DNA of 64,000 bases. It comes from Pararobbsia alpina (GTDB taxonomy: Bacteria > Pseudomonadota > Gammaproteobacteria > Burkholderiales > Burkholderiaceae). Under the pieces are notes generated by a model, which was not told the DNA's origin, searched no databases, and was given only the letters and a program-made list of their open reading frames with translations. The stretch spans positions 124,001 through 188,000 of the forward strand of contig NZ_CADIKM010000004.1 of NCBI RefSeq assembly GCF_902859895.1. The letters run 5' to 3'. How positions within the stretch are numbered: position 1 is the first letter of the stretch; every line of letters begins with the position of its first letter. This document shows positions 36,376 through 46,440 of the stretch, piece by piece. Made by a program: the position numbers and the translations under genes.

Positions 36376-37293
36376 GTGGCTGTCTCCTTAAGCCGATCGG
36401 AACGACGCGCGTCGTCGTTGAGTGCAATGGCGGACCGCTGGATCCCGAAGCTGGTGCTATCGCCCAGCATCCTGATCAGCCTGGTCTTCGTCTATGGTTT
36501 CATCCTGGTTACCGGGTATCTGTCGCTGTCGACCTCGCGGCTGATGCCGAACTACACCTTTGCCGGCTTCGCCCGGTACGAGGAGTTGTTCCAAAACGAC
36601 GTGTTCTGGACTTCGGCCAAGAACCTGGCCTGGTTCGGCATCCCGTTCATCGTGATCTGCACGGCGCTGGGCCTGTTTCTCGCGATCCTGCTCGATCAGA
36701 AGATCCGGACCGAAGGCGCCCTGCGCGCAATCTTCCTGTACCCGATGGCCCTCTCCTTCATCGTGACGGGCACGGCGTGGCAGTGGATCCTGAACCCCGG
36801 CATGGGCCTCGAGAAGGTGTTCCATGACTGGGGCTGGGTGTCGTTCTCATTCGACTGGCTCGGCAATCCCGACAAGTCGATCTTCTGCGTCGTGATCGCC
36901 GCGGTCTGGCAATCGACGGGCTTCTGCATGTCGCTGTTCCTCGCTGGGCTGCGTGGCGTCGATAGCGAAATCTTCAAGGCGGCTCAGGTCGACGGTGCCT
37001 CGCTGCCGCGCATCTACCGCAAGATCGTGATCCCGAGCATGCGGCCGGTGTTTTTCTCGGTGCTGCTGATTCTCTGCCACATCACCATCAAGACCTTCGA
37101 CCTCGTGATCGCGCTGAATGCCGGTGGCCCGGGTACCTCCTCGTACCTGCCCGCCATCTTCATGTACACGTTCTCGTTCAACCGCGGCCAGCTCGGGCTG
37201 GGCGCCGCGTCGTCGATGATGATGCTGCTCACGGTGGTCGCCGTGCTGGTACCGCTGATGTATATGGAGTCGAGGAGCACGCGCAATGCATAA
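36376..37293 (+). CDS. gtsB: Glucose-type ABC transporter permease 1
   Basis: A 305-residue permease with about six membrane helices starting near residue 28. The coupling loop is FKAAQVDGASLPRIYRKIVIPSM. It starts with GTG (TAGGAG 7 bases upstream), directly after the intercistronic hairpin. Ends with an 8-base overlap with the next permease gene, so expression is coupled. Belongs to the MalF/UgpA class. Confidence 0.92.
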   Translation: MAVSLSRSERRASSLSAMADRWIPKLVLSPSILISLVFVYGFILVTGYLSLSTSRLMPNYTFAGFARYEELFQNDVFWTSAKNLAWFGIPFIVICTALGLFLAILLDQKIRTEGALRAIFLYPMALSFIVTGTAWQWILNPGMGLEKVFHDWGWVSFSFDWLGNPDKSIFCVVIAAVWQSTGFCMSLFLAGLRGVDSEIFKAAQVDGASLPRIYRKIVIPSMRPVFFSVLLILCHITIKTFDLVIALNAGGPGTSSYLPAIFMYTFSFNRGQLGLGAASSMMMLLTVVAVLVPLMYMESRSTRNA

Positions 37294-38140
37294 GCCTACG
37301 TTCAGTCGCGCGTTCATCTATGCAGTGCTGATCCTGTTCGCGCTCTACTTCGTGTTTCCGATCTACGTGATGCTGTCGACGTCGTTCAAGGACCTCGATA
37401 CCCTGCGCGCGACCAACTTGCTCACGCCGCCGTCGCATCCGAGCTTCGCGCCGTGGGTGCGGGCGTGGAGTGAAGCCTGTACCGGCGTGCGCTGCGACGG
37501 GATGCAACCGTTCTTCATGAACTCGGTGAAGATGGTGATCCCCGCCGTGCTGCTCTCGTCGATCATCGGCGCGTTCAACGGCTATGTGCTCACGCACTGG
37601 CGCTTCCGCGGCGCGGACGGCCTGTTCACGATGATCCTGGTCGGGTGCTTCATTCCCTTCCAGGCGATCCTGCTGCCGATGGCACGCCTCGAAGGCGTGC
37701 TCGGCCTGTCGAATTCGACGACCGGCCTCGTCATCGTCCACGTGATCTACGGGATCGCATTCACGACGATGTTCTTCCGCAACTTCTATGTGTCGATACC
37801 CGCCGAACTCGTGAAGGCCGCGCGGATCGACGGTGCCGGCTTCTTCATGATCTTCACGAAGATCCTGCTGCCGGTGTCGCTGCCGATTTTCATGGTGTGC
37901 CTGATCTGGCAATTCACGCAGATCTGGAACGACTTCCTGTTCGGGATCGTGTTCTCCGGTGTCGATTCGATGCCGATCACGGTGGCGCTGAACAATCTGG
38001 TGAACACGTCGACCGGCGTGAAGGAGTACAACGTCGACATGGCGGCCGCGATCATCGCCGCACTTCCGACGCTGCTGGTCTATGTGATCGCCGGCCGCTT
38101 TTTCGTGCGCGGGCTCACGGCCGGCGCGGTGAAGGGTTGA
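37286..38140 (+). CDS. gtsC: Glucose-type ABC transporter permease 2
   Basis: A 284-residue MalG/UgpE-class permease, with about six membrane helices (first at residues 8-30) and the coupling loop VKAARIDGAGFFMIFTKILLPVS. It overlaps the preceding permease gene by 8 bases. Forms the channel with GtsB. Confidence 0.92.
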   Translation: MHKPTFSRAFIYAVLILFALYFVFPIYVMLSTSFKDLDTLRATNLLTPPSHPSFAPWVRAWSEACTGVRCDGMQPFFMNSVKMVIPAVLLSSIIGAFNGYVLTHWRFRGADGLFTMILVGCFIPFQAILLPMARLEGVLGLSNSTTGLVIVHVIYGIAFTTMFFRNFYVSIPAELVKAARIDGAGFFMIFTKILLPVSLPIFMVCLIWQFTQIWNDFLFGIVFSGVDSMPITVALNNLVNTSTGVKEYNVDMAAAIIAALPTLLVYVIAGRFFVRGLTAGAVKG

Positions 38141-38217
38141 CGATGCGCGCGGCCCGCATGCAAGCAGGCCGCGCACTCGCCCAAACTCAGAGAATTGATT
38201 GAAAAGGATTCAACCGC

Positions 38218-39336
38218 ATGGCCAGCCTATCCATTCGTGATGTCTACAAGACCTACCCGAACGGCGTCGAAGTGCTCAAGGGCGTCGACATCCACATCGA
38301 AGACGGGCAGTTTCTGATTCTTGTCGGCGGTTCCGGCTGCGGCAAGTCGACGCTGCTCAATATGATCGCGGGCCTCGAGACGGTGTCGCGCGGCGAGATC
38401 AAGATCGACGACCGGGTCGTCAACGACCTGTCGCCGAAGGATCGCGATATCGCGATGGTGTTCCAGTCGTATGCGCTCTACCCGTCGATGACGGTGCGCG
38501 AGAACATCGCCTTCGGTCTGAACATCCGCAAAGTGCCGCAGCAGACCCAGAAGGAAATCATCGGCCGCGTCTCCGAGATGCTCCAGATGAGCCACCTGCT
38601 CGATCGCAAGCCCGGCCAGCTCTCGGGCGGTCAGCGCCAGCGCGTCGCGATGGGCCGGGCCCTCGCGCGCGATCCGAAAATGTTCCTGTTCGACGAGCCG
38701 CTGTCGAACCTCGATGCGAAACTGCGTATCGAGCTGCGCTCGGAAATCAAGCTGCTGCATCAGCGCCTCGGCACGACGATCGTCTACGTGACGCACGACC
38801 AGATCGAAGCGATGACACTCGGCGACCGGATCGCCGTGATGAAGGACGGTGTGGTCCAGCAGTTTGGCGCGCCGCAGGACATCTACAACAGCCCCGCGAA
38901 CCTGTTCGTGGCCGGCTTTATCGGCGCACCGTCGATGAACTTCGTCAAGGGCGCGCTCGTTGAATCGGGTTCGGGAGTCGGCATGCAAATCGACACCGGT
39001 GCGCAGCGGACAGTGCTGAACCTGCCATTCAACGCGAACGCGCTGCGTGCCTCGATCGGCAAGGAAGTGATTCTCGGCCTGCGCCCGGAACGCATCACCG
39101 ACGACCGCAGCGCGCACAACGTCGCCGATGCGCAGCTTCAAAGCATCGAAGTGAAGGTCGATGTGATCGAGCCGACCGGCCCGGATACGCTTGTGTTCTT
39201 CAAGCTCAACGGTAACCGTGCGATCAGCCGCGTGCATCCGCAATCGAACCCGCAGGCGAACGCAACACTGACGTTGCTGTTCGATGTATCGAGGGCCGTG
39301 CTCTTCGATCCGGTGACCGAGGCGCGCATCGCCTGA
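38218..39336 (+). CDS. Glucose-type ABC transporter ATPase (UgpC/MalK class)
   Basis: A 372-residue ATPase: Walker A GGSGCGKST, Q-loop FQSYALYPSMTV, signature LSGGQRQR, Walker B MFLFDEPLSNLD, H-loop VTHD. The C-terminal 130 residues form the MalK-type regulatory (TOBE/OB) domain with LRPERI. GAAAAGGA precedes the ATG. Last gene of the operon, probably also able to serve other sugar importers. Confidence 0.94.
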   Translation: MASLSIRDVYKTYPNGVEVLKGVDIHIEDGQFLILVGGSGCGKSTLLNMIAGLETVSRGEIKIDDRVVNDLSPKDRDIAMVFQSYALYPSMTVRENIAFGLNIRKVPQQTQKEIIGRVSEMLQMSHLLDRKPGQLSGGQRQRVAMGRALARDPKMFLFDEPLSNLDAKLRIELRSEIKLLHQRLGTTIVYVTHDQIEAMTLGDRIAVMKDGVVQQFGAPQDIYNSPANLFVAGFIGAPSMNFVKGALVESGSGVGMQIDTGAQRTVLNLPFNANALRASIGKEVILGLRPERITDDRSAHNVADAQLQSIEVKVDVIEPTGPDTLVFFKLNGNRAISRVHPQSNPQANATLTLLFDVSRAVLFDPVTEARIA

Positions 39337-39605
39337 GCGATCTTCAAGCAGCCGGCGTCATGATCTGTCATGGCGCCGCTTACTGATCGCGCTTGTCGAG
39401 CGCCGGCGGGTCGGCCACTAGGTCGCTGATGGGTCATGAATCAGCTGCTTGCAGGACGGAACCGCGATCCGAAGCAATTCGAGCAATACAAGTAGTTCAA
39501 GCAAGACCGACAATAAGAAGAACCACGACGGAAGTCGAGCGGCGGCCGCCATGCGGTCCTCCGGGGGCCGTGCATGCGGCGCTACCAGCGATACTGGGAA
39601 GAATC

Positions 39606-40139
39606 ATGACAAGCGAGATCCAACACCGCAGTTTGCCGATGTTGCTGCTACAGGCTCGTGAAGCCGCGCTTGCGGTATTCCGCCCGATTCTCAAGCAGTT
39701 TTCGCTGACCGAACAGCAATGGCGGATCATCCGTGTGCTCAACGACCACCCGACCGGAGAAATGGAAGCGGGTCAGATCGCGAAGGAATGTTTCATCCTG
39801 AGCCCGAGCCTCACTGGCGTGCTTGAGCGCATGGAGCGCGACGGTCTGATCCAGCGGATGCGGCCGCCCTACGACCAGCGCAAGGTCATGGTCTCGCTGA
39901 GCGAGCACTGCAAGACCCTGGTCGACCAGATCAGCCCGCTGATCGAGGCACAGTATTGCTCCATCGAACAACAGATCGGCATTCCGCGGCTCAACCAGCT
40001 CTGCCAGGAGCTCGACGACCTCGTCGCCGGACTCGCGCCGGCCGATCAGGTCACGACCCGTCCACGCGGCGGCGAAGCCTCGTTCACCGTCGTGCGTTCG
40101 GGCGACGGCGTGGACGTGGCGCGCGAACTCGTACGTTAG
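39606..40139 (+). CDS. HpaR-type MarR family regulator
   Basis: A 177-residue winged-helix regulator. It matches the HpaR subgroup (RSLPMLLLQAREAALAVFRPILKQFSLTEQQWRIIRVLND, then IAKECFILSPSLTGVLERMERDGLIQRMRPPYDQRK), which represses homoprotocatechuate degradation in enterobacteria. No hpa catabolic genes are nearby, so the target here is open. The C-terminal 30 residues are an extra tail. It meets the phosphodiesterase gene tail to tail with no gap. Confidence 0.85.
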   Translation: MTSEIQHRSLPMLLLQAREAALAVFRPILKQFSLTEQQWRIIRVLNDHPTGEMEAGQIAKECFILSPSLTGVLERMERDGLIQRMRPPYDQRKVMVSLSEHCKTLVDQISPLIEAQYCSIEQQIGIPRLNQLCQELDDLVAGLAPADQVTTRPRGGEASFTVVRSGDGVDVARELVR

Positions 40140-41101
40140 TTAGGGCAGCGCGCCCTGAGCCGCACAATCGAACGATACCGCGAACTGTGCGCGCCACTCG
40201 CGTGCCGCCTTCGGTGAATCGACCAGTACCCCTTCGACGCCCAGGCATGCGGCCGCGTGAAAGTCGTCGATATTGTTGACGCCGAACGCGACGACATGCG
40301 CCGAGCCTCCCGCATTGAAACAGCGCATCGCGGCAGGTGTCCATAGATTCGCGCGAACTGGCGTCCTGGCTTCACCTAGCGCGAACGTCTCGACGACCGT
40401 CATATCGCGCGACCATTCGAAACCCGCCCAGACGCCCGCTTGCAGCGGGGCCTCGCAGCGTTGCGCGAGCGCGACGTTGAGCAGGCGCGCACGCGTCGCA
40501 TCGCGCGTTTCGAACTGGCGCGCCTGGGGATAGTTCGCCCACGCTTCACGATACGACGCATCGGTCGAATATAAACGCAGGCGCGACCACGCCCGATGTT
40601 CGTCGAGCACGCGCGCGACCGCCGCGACCTGCGGGGCCGCGGGCAAGGCCTTCATGTCGAGGATGATGGGCATCGCGCCCGGTACCGAGGCAAGCGCATC
40701 GGACAGTGTCGGTATCGGCGTGGGTGAGGTGCGATAAGGGAATTCCGTGCTGCCGTCGGGCAGGGTTTTCCGGAAATTCCATCCCGCATTGAGCCGGACG
40801 AGTTCCGCCGCGGTCTTGCTCGCGACCGGTCCACTCGCGGGTGTCAGCGCTGAGAGATCCGCGGGCCGGTAGAGCACCGGCACGCCGTCGGCGCTCAACT
40901 GTACGGTCAGCCAGATCTGGTCCGCGCCGTTATGCAGGGCGCCATCGATGGCGCGCAAGGTGTTCTCCGGGTAGTCCGCGTCCCGCCCCGGTGCGCGACG
41001 ATCGCCGGCAGGCGTGGGCCGCCGCCTTCGGCTTCCGCGAGATTGCACCCCGTCAGCGAGATCCCCGCGAACGCCATCAGACCCAGTATCCATCGTTGCA
41101 T
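40140..41101 (-). pseudogene. Frameshifted glycerophosphodiester phosphodiesterase lipoprotein gene
   Basis: The N-terminal frame opens at the ATG at 41101 with AGGAGG upstream: MQRWILGLMAFAGISLTGC is a lipoprotein signal, followed by ...IVAHRGG, the first catalytic block. The frame then changes near 40985: the next block (DADYPENTLRAIDGALHNGADQIWLTVQLSADGVPVL) and the rest (NAGWNF, LDMKALP, VNNIDDF) lie in another frame. The break is at a G/C-rich run (GGGGCGGGACG on the coding strand), and adding a single G restores the family sequence. It may be a real inactivation or a homopolymer error. Confidence 0.8.
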
Positions 41102-41335
41102 CCATTCCTCCTGAAGGCATTGCCGCCTGCCCTCAGTATCGCGCGGTGGGCAGCGCGCCGCCCCCCTCAAAAGCTGACTAGTTATTTTAAGAAAGTTGAA
41201 TATCACAAAGGGACGCGCAGCCATGGCGGCTGAGGGGAACCCCAGCTTGACCGATGCCAAATGACCCGCTCCGGTACAATCCCGCTTGGCGAGACACCGG
41301 CTCTCGCATCGGCCGGCACCCTTTTGCAGAACTCC

Positions 41336-42619
41336 ATGTCGCGAAACCAAAGCCTCTTCGAACGCGCTCAGCGCACCATTCCCGGCGGGGTCAACTCCCC
41401 CGTGCGGGCATTCCGCTCAGTCGGCGGCACACCCCGCTTCATCGAACGCGCAGAGGGCCCGTACTTTTGGGATGCCGACGGCCAACGCTATATCGACTAC
41501 ATCGGTTCATGGGGACCGATGATCGTTGGCCATCTCCATCCCGAAGTGCTCGAAGCCGTGCAGCGCTCGCTCACGAGCGGCTTCAGCTTCGGCGCGCCGA
41601 CCGAGGCCGAAATCGAGATCGCCGAGGAGATCTGCCGCCTCGTGCCGTCGATCGAACAGGTCCGGCTCGTCTCGAGCGGCACCGAGGCGACCATGAGCGC
41701 GCTGCGCCTCGCGCGCGGTTTTACCGGGCGCAGCCGCATCGTCAAGTTCGAAGGCTGCTACCACGGTCACGCGGACAGCCTGCTCGTCAAGGCGGGCTCG
41801 GGCCTGTTGACCTTCGGCAATCCGACCTCGGCGGGTGTCCCGCCTGAAGTCGCGCGTGAAACGACCGTGCTCGAATACAACAACGTCGGACAACTGCGCG
41901 AGTTCTTTGCAAGCCTCGGCGACGAAACGGCCGCCGTGATCATCGAGCCGATCGCTGGCAATATGAATCTCGTGCGCGCCACGACGGAGTTCCTCGATGT
42001 CTTGCGTGAACTCTGCACGGCACACGGCACGATTCTGATTTTCGACGAGGTGATGAGTGGCTTTCGTGTCGCGCTCGGCGGCGCACAGGCCCTGTTCGGC
42101 ATCACGCCCGACCTGACCTGCCTCGGTAAGGTGATCGGCGGCGGCATGCCGGCCGCCGCATTCGGCGGACGCCGCGACGTGATGGCCATGCTCGCGCCAC
42201 TCGGCGCGGTCTACCAGGCCGGCACGCTGTCAGGCAATCCGGTCGCGGTCGCTGCGGGCCTTGCGACGCTGCGCATCATCTCGCGTCCTGGCTTTCACGA
42301 CGATTTGAGCCGTCGCACCGAACGTCTCGTTGCCGGCCTCGTCGAGGCGGCCCGTGCGGCCGGCGTGCCGTTCGCGGCCGACTCGATCGGTGGCATGTTC
42401 GGCCTTTATTTCGCCGAGCGCATTCCGAAAAGCTTCGCCGAAGTCACGCAATCGGACATCCCACGCTTCAACGCCTTCTTTCACAAGATGCTCGACGCGG
42501 GGGTCTACTTCGCACCGTCGGCCTACGAGGCCGGCTTCGTCTCGAGCGCCCACGACGACGCGGTGCTCGACGAAACCGTCGCACGCGCGCGCGCCGCGTT
42601 CTCCGCCACGGCTTCCTGA
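41336..42619 (+). CDS. hemL: Glutamate-1-semialdehyde 2,1-aminomutase
   Basis: A 427-residue class-III PLP enzyme making 5-aminolevulinate for haem synthesis. The PLP lysine is Lys265 (CLGKVIGGG), with FDEVMSGFR and [10 protein letters not shown] also present. The start is [12 protein letters not shown], the usual family length; the frame extends 25 codons upstream. Its stop codon overlaps the ATG of ribD. Confidence 0.97.
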   Translation: MSRNQSLFERAQRTIPGGVNSPVRAFRSVGGTPRFIERAEGPYFWDADGQRYIDYIGSWGPMIVGHLHPEVLEAVQRSLTSGFSFGAPTEAEIEIAEEICRLVPSIEQVRLVSSGTEATMSALRLARGFTGRSRIVKFEGCYHGHADSLLVKAGSGLLTFGNPTSAGVPPEVARETTVLEYNNVGQLREFFASLGDETAAVIIEPIAGNMNLVRATTEFLDVLRELCTAHGTILIFDEVMSGFRVALGGAQALFGITPDLTCLGKVIGGGMPAAAFGGRRDVMAMLAPLGAVYQAGTLSGNPVAVAAGLATLRIISRPGFHDDLSRRTERLVAGLVEAARAAGVPFAADSIGGMFGLYFAERIPKSFAEVTQSDIPRFNAFFHKMLDAGVYFAPSAYEAGFVSSAHDDAVLDETVARARAAFSATAS

Positions 42620-43752
42620 TGTTCTCGGACGTCGACTTCGCCCATATGGAGCGGGCGCTCGCGCTCGCCGTGCGGGGGCTCTATACGACCAGCCCGAACC
42701 CGCGGGTCGGGTGCGTGCTCGTCAACGGTGGCGTCGTGATCGGTGAAGGCTTCACGCAGCCCGCTGGGCAGGATCATGCCGAGATTCGCGCGCTCAAGGA
42801 TGCGCGTGCGCGCGGCCACGATCCGCGTGGCTCGACCGCCTATGTGACGCTCGAGCCCTGCAGCCATTTCGGCCGCACGCCGCCGTGCGCCAACGCGCTG
42901 ATCGAAGCGAAGGTCAGCCGCGTGATCGCGGCCATGGAAGATCCGAACCCGCAGGTCTCCGGGCGCGGCCTGCAGAAGCTGCGCGCGGCGGGCATCGAAG
43001 TCCGCTGCGGCCTGCTCGAACGCGAGTCGTATGAGCTCAACATCGGTTTTGTCTCGCGCATGACGCGCCGCCGGCCGTGGGTTCGCGTCAAGGTCGCGGC
43101 GAGTCTCGATGGCCGCACCGCGCTGCCCGACGGCGCGAGCCAGTGGATCACCGGCGAGGCCGCGCGCGCCGACGGGCATACGTGGCGAGCACGCGCCTGC
43201 GCGATTCTCACCGGCATCGGCACGGTGCTCGGCGACGATCCGCAGATGACCGTGCGCGCGGTCGAAACGCCGCGCCAGCCGCTGCGGATCCTGGTCGACC
43301 GCAATCTCGATGTGCCGGCTGATGCGCGCCTGCTCGAAGGCCCTCCTCCGCTGGTGTTCTGCGCACGCGACGACGGTGAATTCGCGCCGCGCGCCGCAGC
43401 GCTGCGGGAACGCGGCATCGAGGTCGTCGCCGTACCCAATGGCGAGGGCAAGGTCGACTTGACCGCGATGATGCTCAAGCTCGGCGAACGCGCGATCAAT
43501 GAACTGCATGTCGAGGCGGGCCACAAGCTGCACGGGTCGCTGCTGCGCGAGGGCTGTGTCGACGAACTGCTCATGTATGTCGCGCCGAGCCTGCTCGGCC
43601 ACGCGATGCCCATGTTCAACCTTGCCGCGCCGGCCTCGCTCGACGAACGGACTCGACTCGTATTTCACTCGGTCGACCGGATCGGCGATGACCTGCGCAT
43701 CATCGCGCGTCTCGCCGCCTCGGTATCGCAGCAGGATTCCCCTAAGGTTTGA
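42619..43752 (+). CDS. ribD: Bifunctional riboflavin deaminase/reductase RibD
   Basis: A 377-residue enzyme. The N-terminal deaminase (1-145) has the zinc motifs HAEI and EPCSHFGRTPPC; the C-terminal reductase (150-370) has VKVAASLDGRTALPDGASQWITG and EAGHKLHGSLL. It carries out the second and third steps from GTP to riboflavin. Its ATG overlaps the hemL stop; ribE follows 18 bases downstream. Confidence 0.97.
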   Translation: MFSDVDFAHMERALALAVRGLYTTSPNPRVGCVLVNGGVVIGEGFTQPAGQDHAEIRALKDARARGHDPRGSTAYVTLEPCSHFGRTPPCANALIEAKVSRVIAAMEDPNPQVSGRGLQKLRAAGIEVRCGLLERESYELNIGFVSRMTRRRPWVRVKVAASLDGRTALPDGASQWITGEAARADGHTWRARACAILTGIGTVLGDDPQMTVRAVETPRQPLRILVDRNLDVPADARLLEGPPPLVFCARDDGEFAPRAAALRERGIEVVAVPNGEGKVDLTAMMLKLGERAINELHVEAGHKLHGSLLREGCVDELLMYVAPSLLGHAMPMFNLAAPASLDERTRLVFHSVDRIGDDLRIIARLAASVSQQDSPKV

Positions 43753-43770
43753 TTTCAGGCTCAAGCATTC

Positions 43771-44409
43771 ATGTTTACAGGCATCGTAGCGGCTGTGGGC
43801 CGCATTGAAACCGTCGAACCGCAGCAGGCTGGAGGCGCCGATGCGGGCGTTCGCCTGACCATCGAAGCCGGCACGCTCGATCTCTCCGACGTCGCGCCGG
43901 GCGACAGCATCTCGATCCAGGGCGCGTGCATGACTGCCACTGTGATCCAGGGCAGCCGTTTCACCGTCGACGTCTCGCGCGAGAGCCTCAACTGCACGGT
44001 CGGTCTTGACGTGCCGGGCGACGTCAATCTCGAGAAGGCCCTACGTGCGAACGACCGGCTGGGTGGCCATCTCGTTTCCGGTCATGTTGACGGGCTCGGG
44101 ACCGTCACCTTTTTCGGGCCGGTCGGCGAATCGCATGAATTGCGCATCCGCGCGCCGCGCGACATCGGCCGGTATCTCGCGTTCAAGGGCTCGGTCACGG
44201 TCAACGGGGTGAGCCTCACGGTTAACGCAGTTGATGACCTGGCTGAGGGCTGCGAGATCTCGATCAATCTCATTCCGCATACCGTTGAAGTGACGACGCT
44301 TAAGCGTCTGCGGGCGGGTAGCCAGGTTAATCTTGAGATTGATCTGATTGCGCGGTATGTGGAGCGGATGCTCAGCACGTCTCAGGATGGCTATAAATCG
44401 TTGAAGTAG
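43771..44409 (+). CDS. ribE: Riboflavin synthase alpha chain
   Basis: A 212-residue synthase with two lumazine-binding repeats (MFTGIVAAVGRIE... and LGGHLVSGHVDGLGTVTF...). It dismutates two 6,7-dimethyl-8-ribityllumazine molecules to riboflavin. In related genomes ribBA normally follows directly; here 5.5 kb of accessory DNA intervenes. Confidence 0.97.
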   Translation: MFTGIVAAVGRIETVEPQQAGGADAGVRLTIEAGTLDLSDVAPGDSISIQGACMTATVIQGSRFTVDVSRESLNCTVGLDVPGDVNLEKALRANDRLGGHLVSGHVDGLGTVTFFGPVGESHELRIRAPRDIGRYLAFKGSVTVNGVSLTVNAVDDLAEGCEISINLIPHTVEVTTLKRLRAGSQVNLEIDLIARYVERMLSTSQDGYKSLK

Positions 44410-44594
44410 TTCGATTTTGCAAGTATCTACCGTCTACTACGTCTCGCTAGAACTAGCTAAATCTCCGGGTTGGTGACGGTAGCTCGCCTGCGATCACCTC
44501 GGCAATCGTCAGCCTCCCATAGCGATCTACACACAAATATGTGCAACACATAGTTGCGTGGTACGATTGCCGCTACTCGAAGGAGGATCCCACC

Positions 44595-44942
44595 ATGGCC
44601 GAAACCGTTAACTTCACCGGAGCAGTCGATCGCGACCTGCTCAAGCGCGCCAAAATTCTCGCTGCGAAGTCGGAAACATCCGTCAACGCACTGTTCAACG
44701 CTGAACTGCGCTATCTAGTCGAGACGTTCGAGGCGTCAGAAGCCAGCGGCAACCAGAACTTCCGCACCCTGCTTGACTTCTCGCTCGGCCGAGTTGACGA
44801 CAGCCAGGCGATGATGGCACTCGGTATCGACAGCGACGAGGATCTGTTCCTGCTGATGGCTCAGGCCCACTTGCCGATGCCGCGCTTGCCGGAGTCGAGC
44901 ACGCGTCGCATGGTTGACGACCTCAACGCACTGCGCGGCTAA
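44595..44942 (+). CDS. Probable antitoxin (ribbon-helix-helix-like)
   Basis: A 115-residue protein with AAGGAGG 9 bases before the ATG. Its N-terminal 45 residues (VNFTGAVDRDLLKRAKILAAKSETSVNALFNAELRYLVE) show the strand-helix-helix pattern of Arc/CopG antitoxins. The C-terminal half is acidic with a buried-looking region (DEDLFLLMAQAHLPMPRLPESS), as in toxin-binding tails. It is followed after 3 bases by a PIN-like gene, the standard order of VapBC-type modules. Family level is inferred from pattern only. Confidence 0.65.
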   Translation: MAETVNFTGAVDRDLLKRAKILAAKSETSVNALFNAELRYLVETFEASEASGNQNFRTLLDFSLGRVDDSQAMMALGIDSDEDLFLLMAQAHLPMPRLPESSTRRMVDDLNALRG

Positions 44943-44945
44943 CTC

Positions 44946-45467
44946 ATGACGGCCAACGCGACCGTTACTCTGCTTCCCGATGCTGGTCCCCTCATTACGC
45001 TCGCCTACGCTGATGCACTCGATTTGCTCTTGAAATCTGGCTGGACAGTGGCGCTGGTCGACATGGTGCTGCACGAGGTCACCCGCAATGAAACACCGAC
45101 TAGCGCACGTATTGGCGAATGGGTACGCGACAACCGTATCCCTGTTCTCGAAACGAACGTCTACCATCGATACACGCAGGTGCGGGCCGTCTCACCCTCG
45201 CGAAAGGCCAATCTTGGCGAACTCGCAATACAAGAAGAAATGAGCGGGTTCGGCCTTGCTGCCGAACAAACCGGCATCTTTCTGTTCGAGGACCACAAAA
45301 TCGCTCGCGCGAGCTTTCTGTTACCGGATAACTGTCGCAAGGTCTCGACCCGCGCGTTCCTACTGTTTCTCGAACAGCAGGGCCTGATTGAATCGGCCAC
45401 CGACGTCGAGCGCCGGGCGATTCTGGCCGGGAGGCAGTTCTCGCAGATTCGTTTTCCGCCGGAATAG
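44946..45467 (+). CDS. PIN-domain-like toxin
   Basis: A 173-residue protein. The opening VTLLPDAGPLITLAYADALDLLL carries the first PIN acidic residue in the common DxGPLI setting; VLHEVT, GELAIQEE and FLFEDHKIARASF supply candidate further acidic residues. PIN toxins of VapC type are Mg-dependent ribonucleases cleaving tRNA or rRNA. The C-terminal 40 residues (RRAILAGRQFSQIRFPPE) are an extension. Encoded 3 bases after the probable antitoxin, consistent with one transcript. Confidence 0.7.
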   Translation: MTANATVTLLPDAGPLITLAYADALDLLLKSGWTVALVDMVLHEVTRNETPTSARIGEWVRDNRIPVLETNVYHRYTQVRAVSPSRKANLGELAIQEEMSGFGLAAEQTGIFLFEDHKIARASFLLPDNCRKVSTRAFLLFLEQQGLIESATDVERRAILAGRQFSQIRFPPE

Positions 45468-46018
45468 CCCACAGTCGAAGAGGAGATCGAAGAACGACGA
45501 CAAAAACTCCGTCGATGGCTTTGAAAGATGCAAGGACTGCACGTTTCGGGGCGCCCAGAGAAGCTCAAGGTTCATCTGTCAGCGTGAAAGTTTTGGGGCT
45601 GCTTCGGGTTTCCGGAATCGGGCCACGAACGGCCCTTCGCACTCGGTTTGCGAACGGCTGCTAATGAGCGAGGAATCGTCATTTGGCGAAGCGACGGCGA
45701 CCGGGACGATTCGTCGGGCCCGCGGCATGAATGTTCACGCTGATGCCGTGGCCGAACCCCAGTTCGCAGGCGTTTCATACGGCTGGAAACTCGAGCCCGG
45801 CATTGAGGAATGAAAGTTTGGCGCGTAACGGATTCAGCTCGTCGCAACACCCAATGTGTAAGAAGCGATTTCATTCGCGTTATCGTGTTGAGGTTGCGCC
45901 ATTCTTCAAATATGCGTTTGGGACGGAAGCTGATCTTTCACTTTCAGCCGACGGCGGAAGGGCTAGCACCTGCTGGATAATATTTAATTAAAGAACCCCG
46001 GGTATTCGGCTGTATCTT
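45468..46018. other. Non-coding or decayed stretch in insertion
   Basis: About 550 bases. Frames on both strands around 45572-45874 are open but arginine/proline-rich and have no ribosome sites; they look like remnants of a once-repeated sequence. I see no supported gene. Confidence 0.45.
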
Positions 46019-46440
46019 GTGGCTCCCGGTAAGAGGGCTCGCAAGTGCACCGATGGACGTAAGGGTGTTGCGGGTCGAGCTCCGGTTCGACACGAACGTC
46101 CACTGAGTGAGGGGACCGTCACTGCAACTATCCCATTCAAGAAAGGTTGGGGGACGCGCTTCTGCTCGAGTACACGGTTGTTCCTACCATCCTGCTTCGC
46201 GAGCAACACACGCTTCGCATGAACGACGGCGAGATGCTGGTGGCGATGAACCTGCTGTTGGCCTGGTGGGAAAAGAATCGCTTGCCTTACACCAAGCCGG
46301 CAACGATCGTGAGACGAATGGGCGTGACGGCCCGCACCGTTCAGCGACACATGAAAGGGCTTGAAGAGAAGAATTTATTGCTTAGAGATCATCGATCTAG
46401 AAGACAGCGAGAAGACCTGCGGTCATCGCGCGTCGTCAGG
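46019..46440 (+). pseudogene. Frameshifted helix-turn-helix protein remnant
   Basis: One frame reads KRARKCTDGRKGVAG...SEGTVTATIPFKKGWG; at the run of five G near 46148 it goes out of frame, and the next frame continues DALLLEYTVVPTILLREQHTLRMNDGEMLVAMNLLLAWW. This leads into a winged-helix (TKPATIVRRMGVTARTVQRHMKGLEEKNLLLRD). Adding one G to the run joins the two halves. The C-terminus then degenerates. It resembles small helix-turn-helix proteins on plasmids and islands of Burkholderia relatives. Confidence 0.65.

Noticed and set aside
42523-43764. 413-codon minus-strand open frame
   Set aside because: It is the complement of ribD, which has all catalytic motifs.
45572-45874. 100-codon minus-strand frame
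   Set aside because: R/S/P-rich, no ribosome site, in a low-coding insertion; looks like a remnant rather than a gene.
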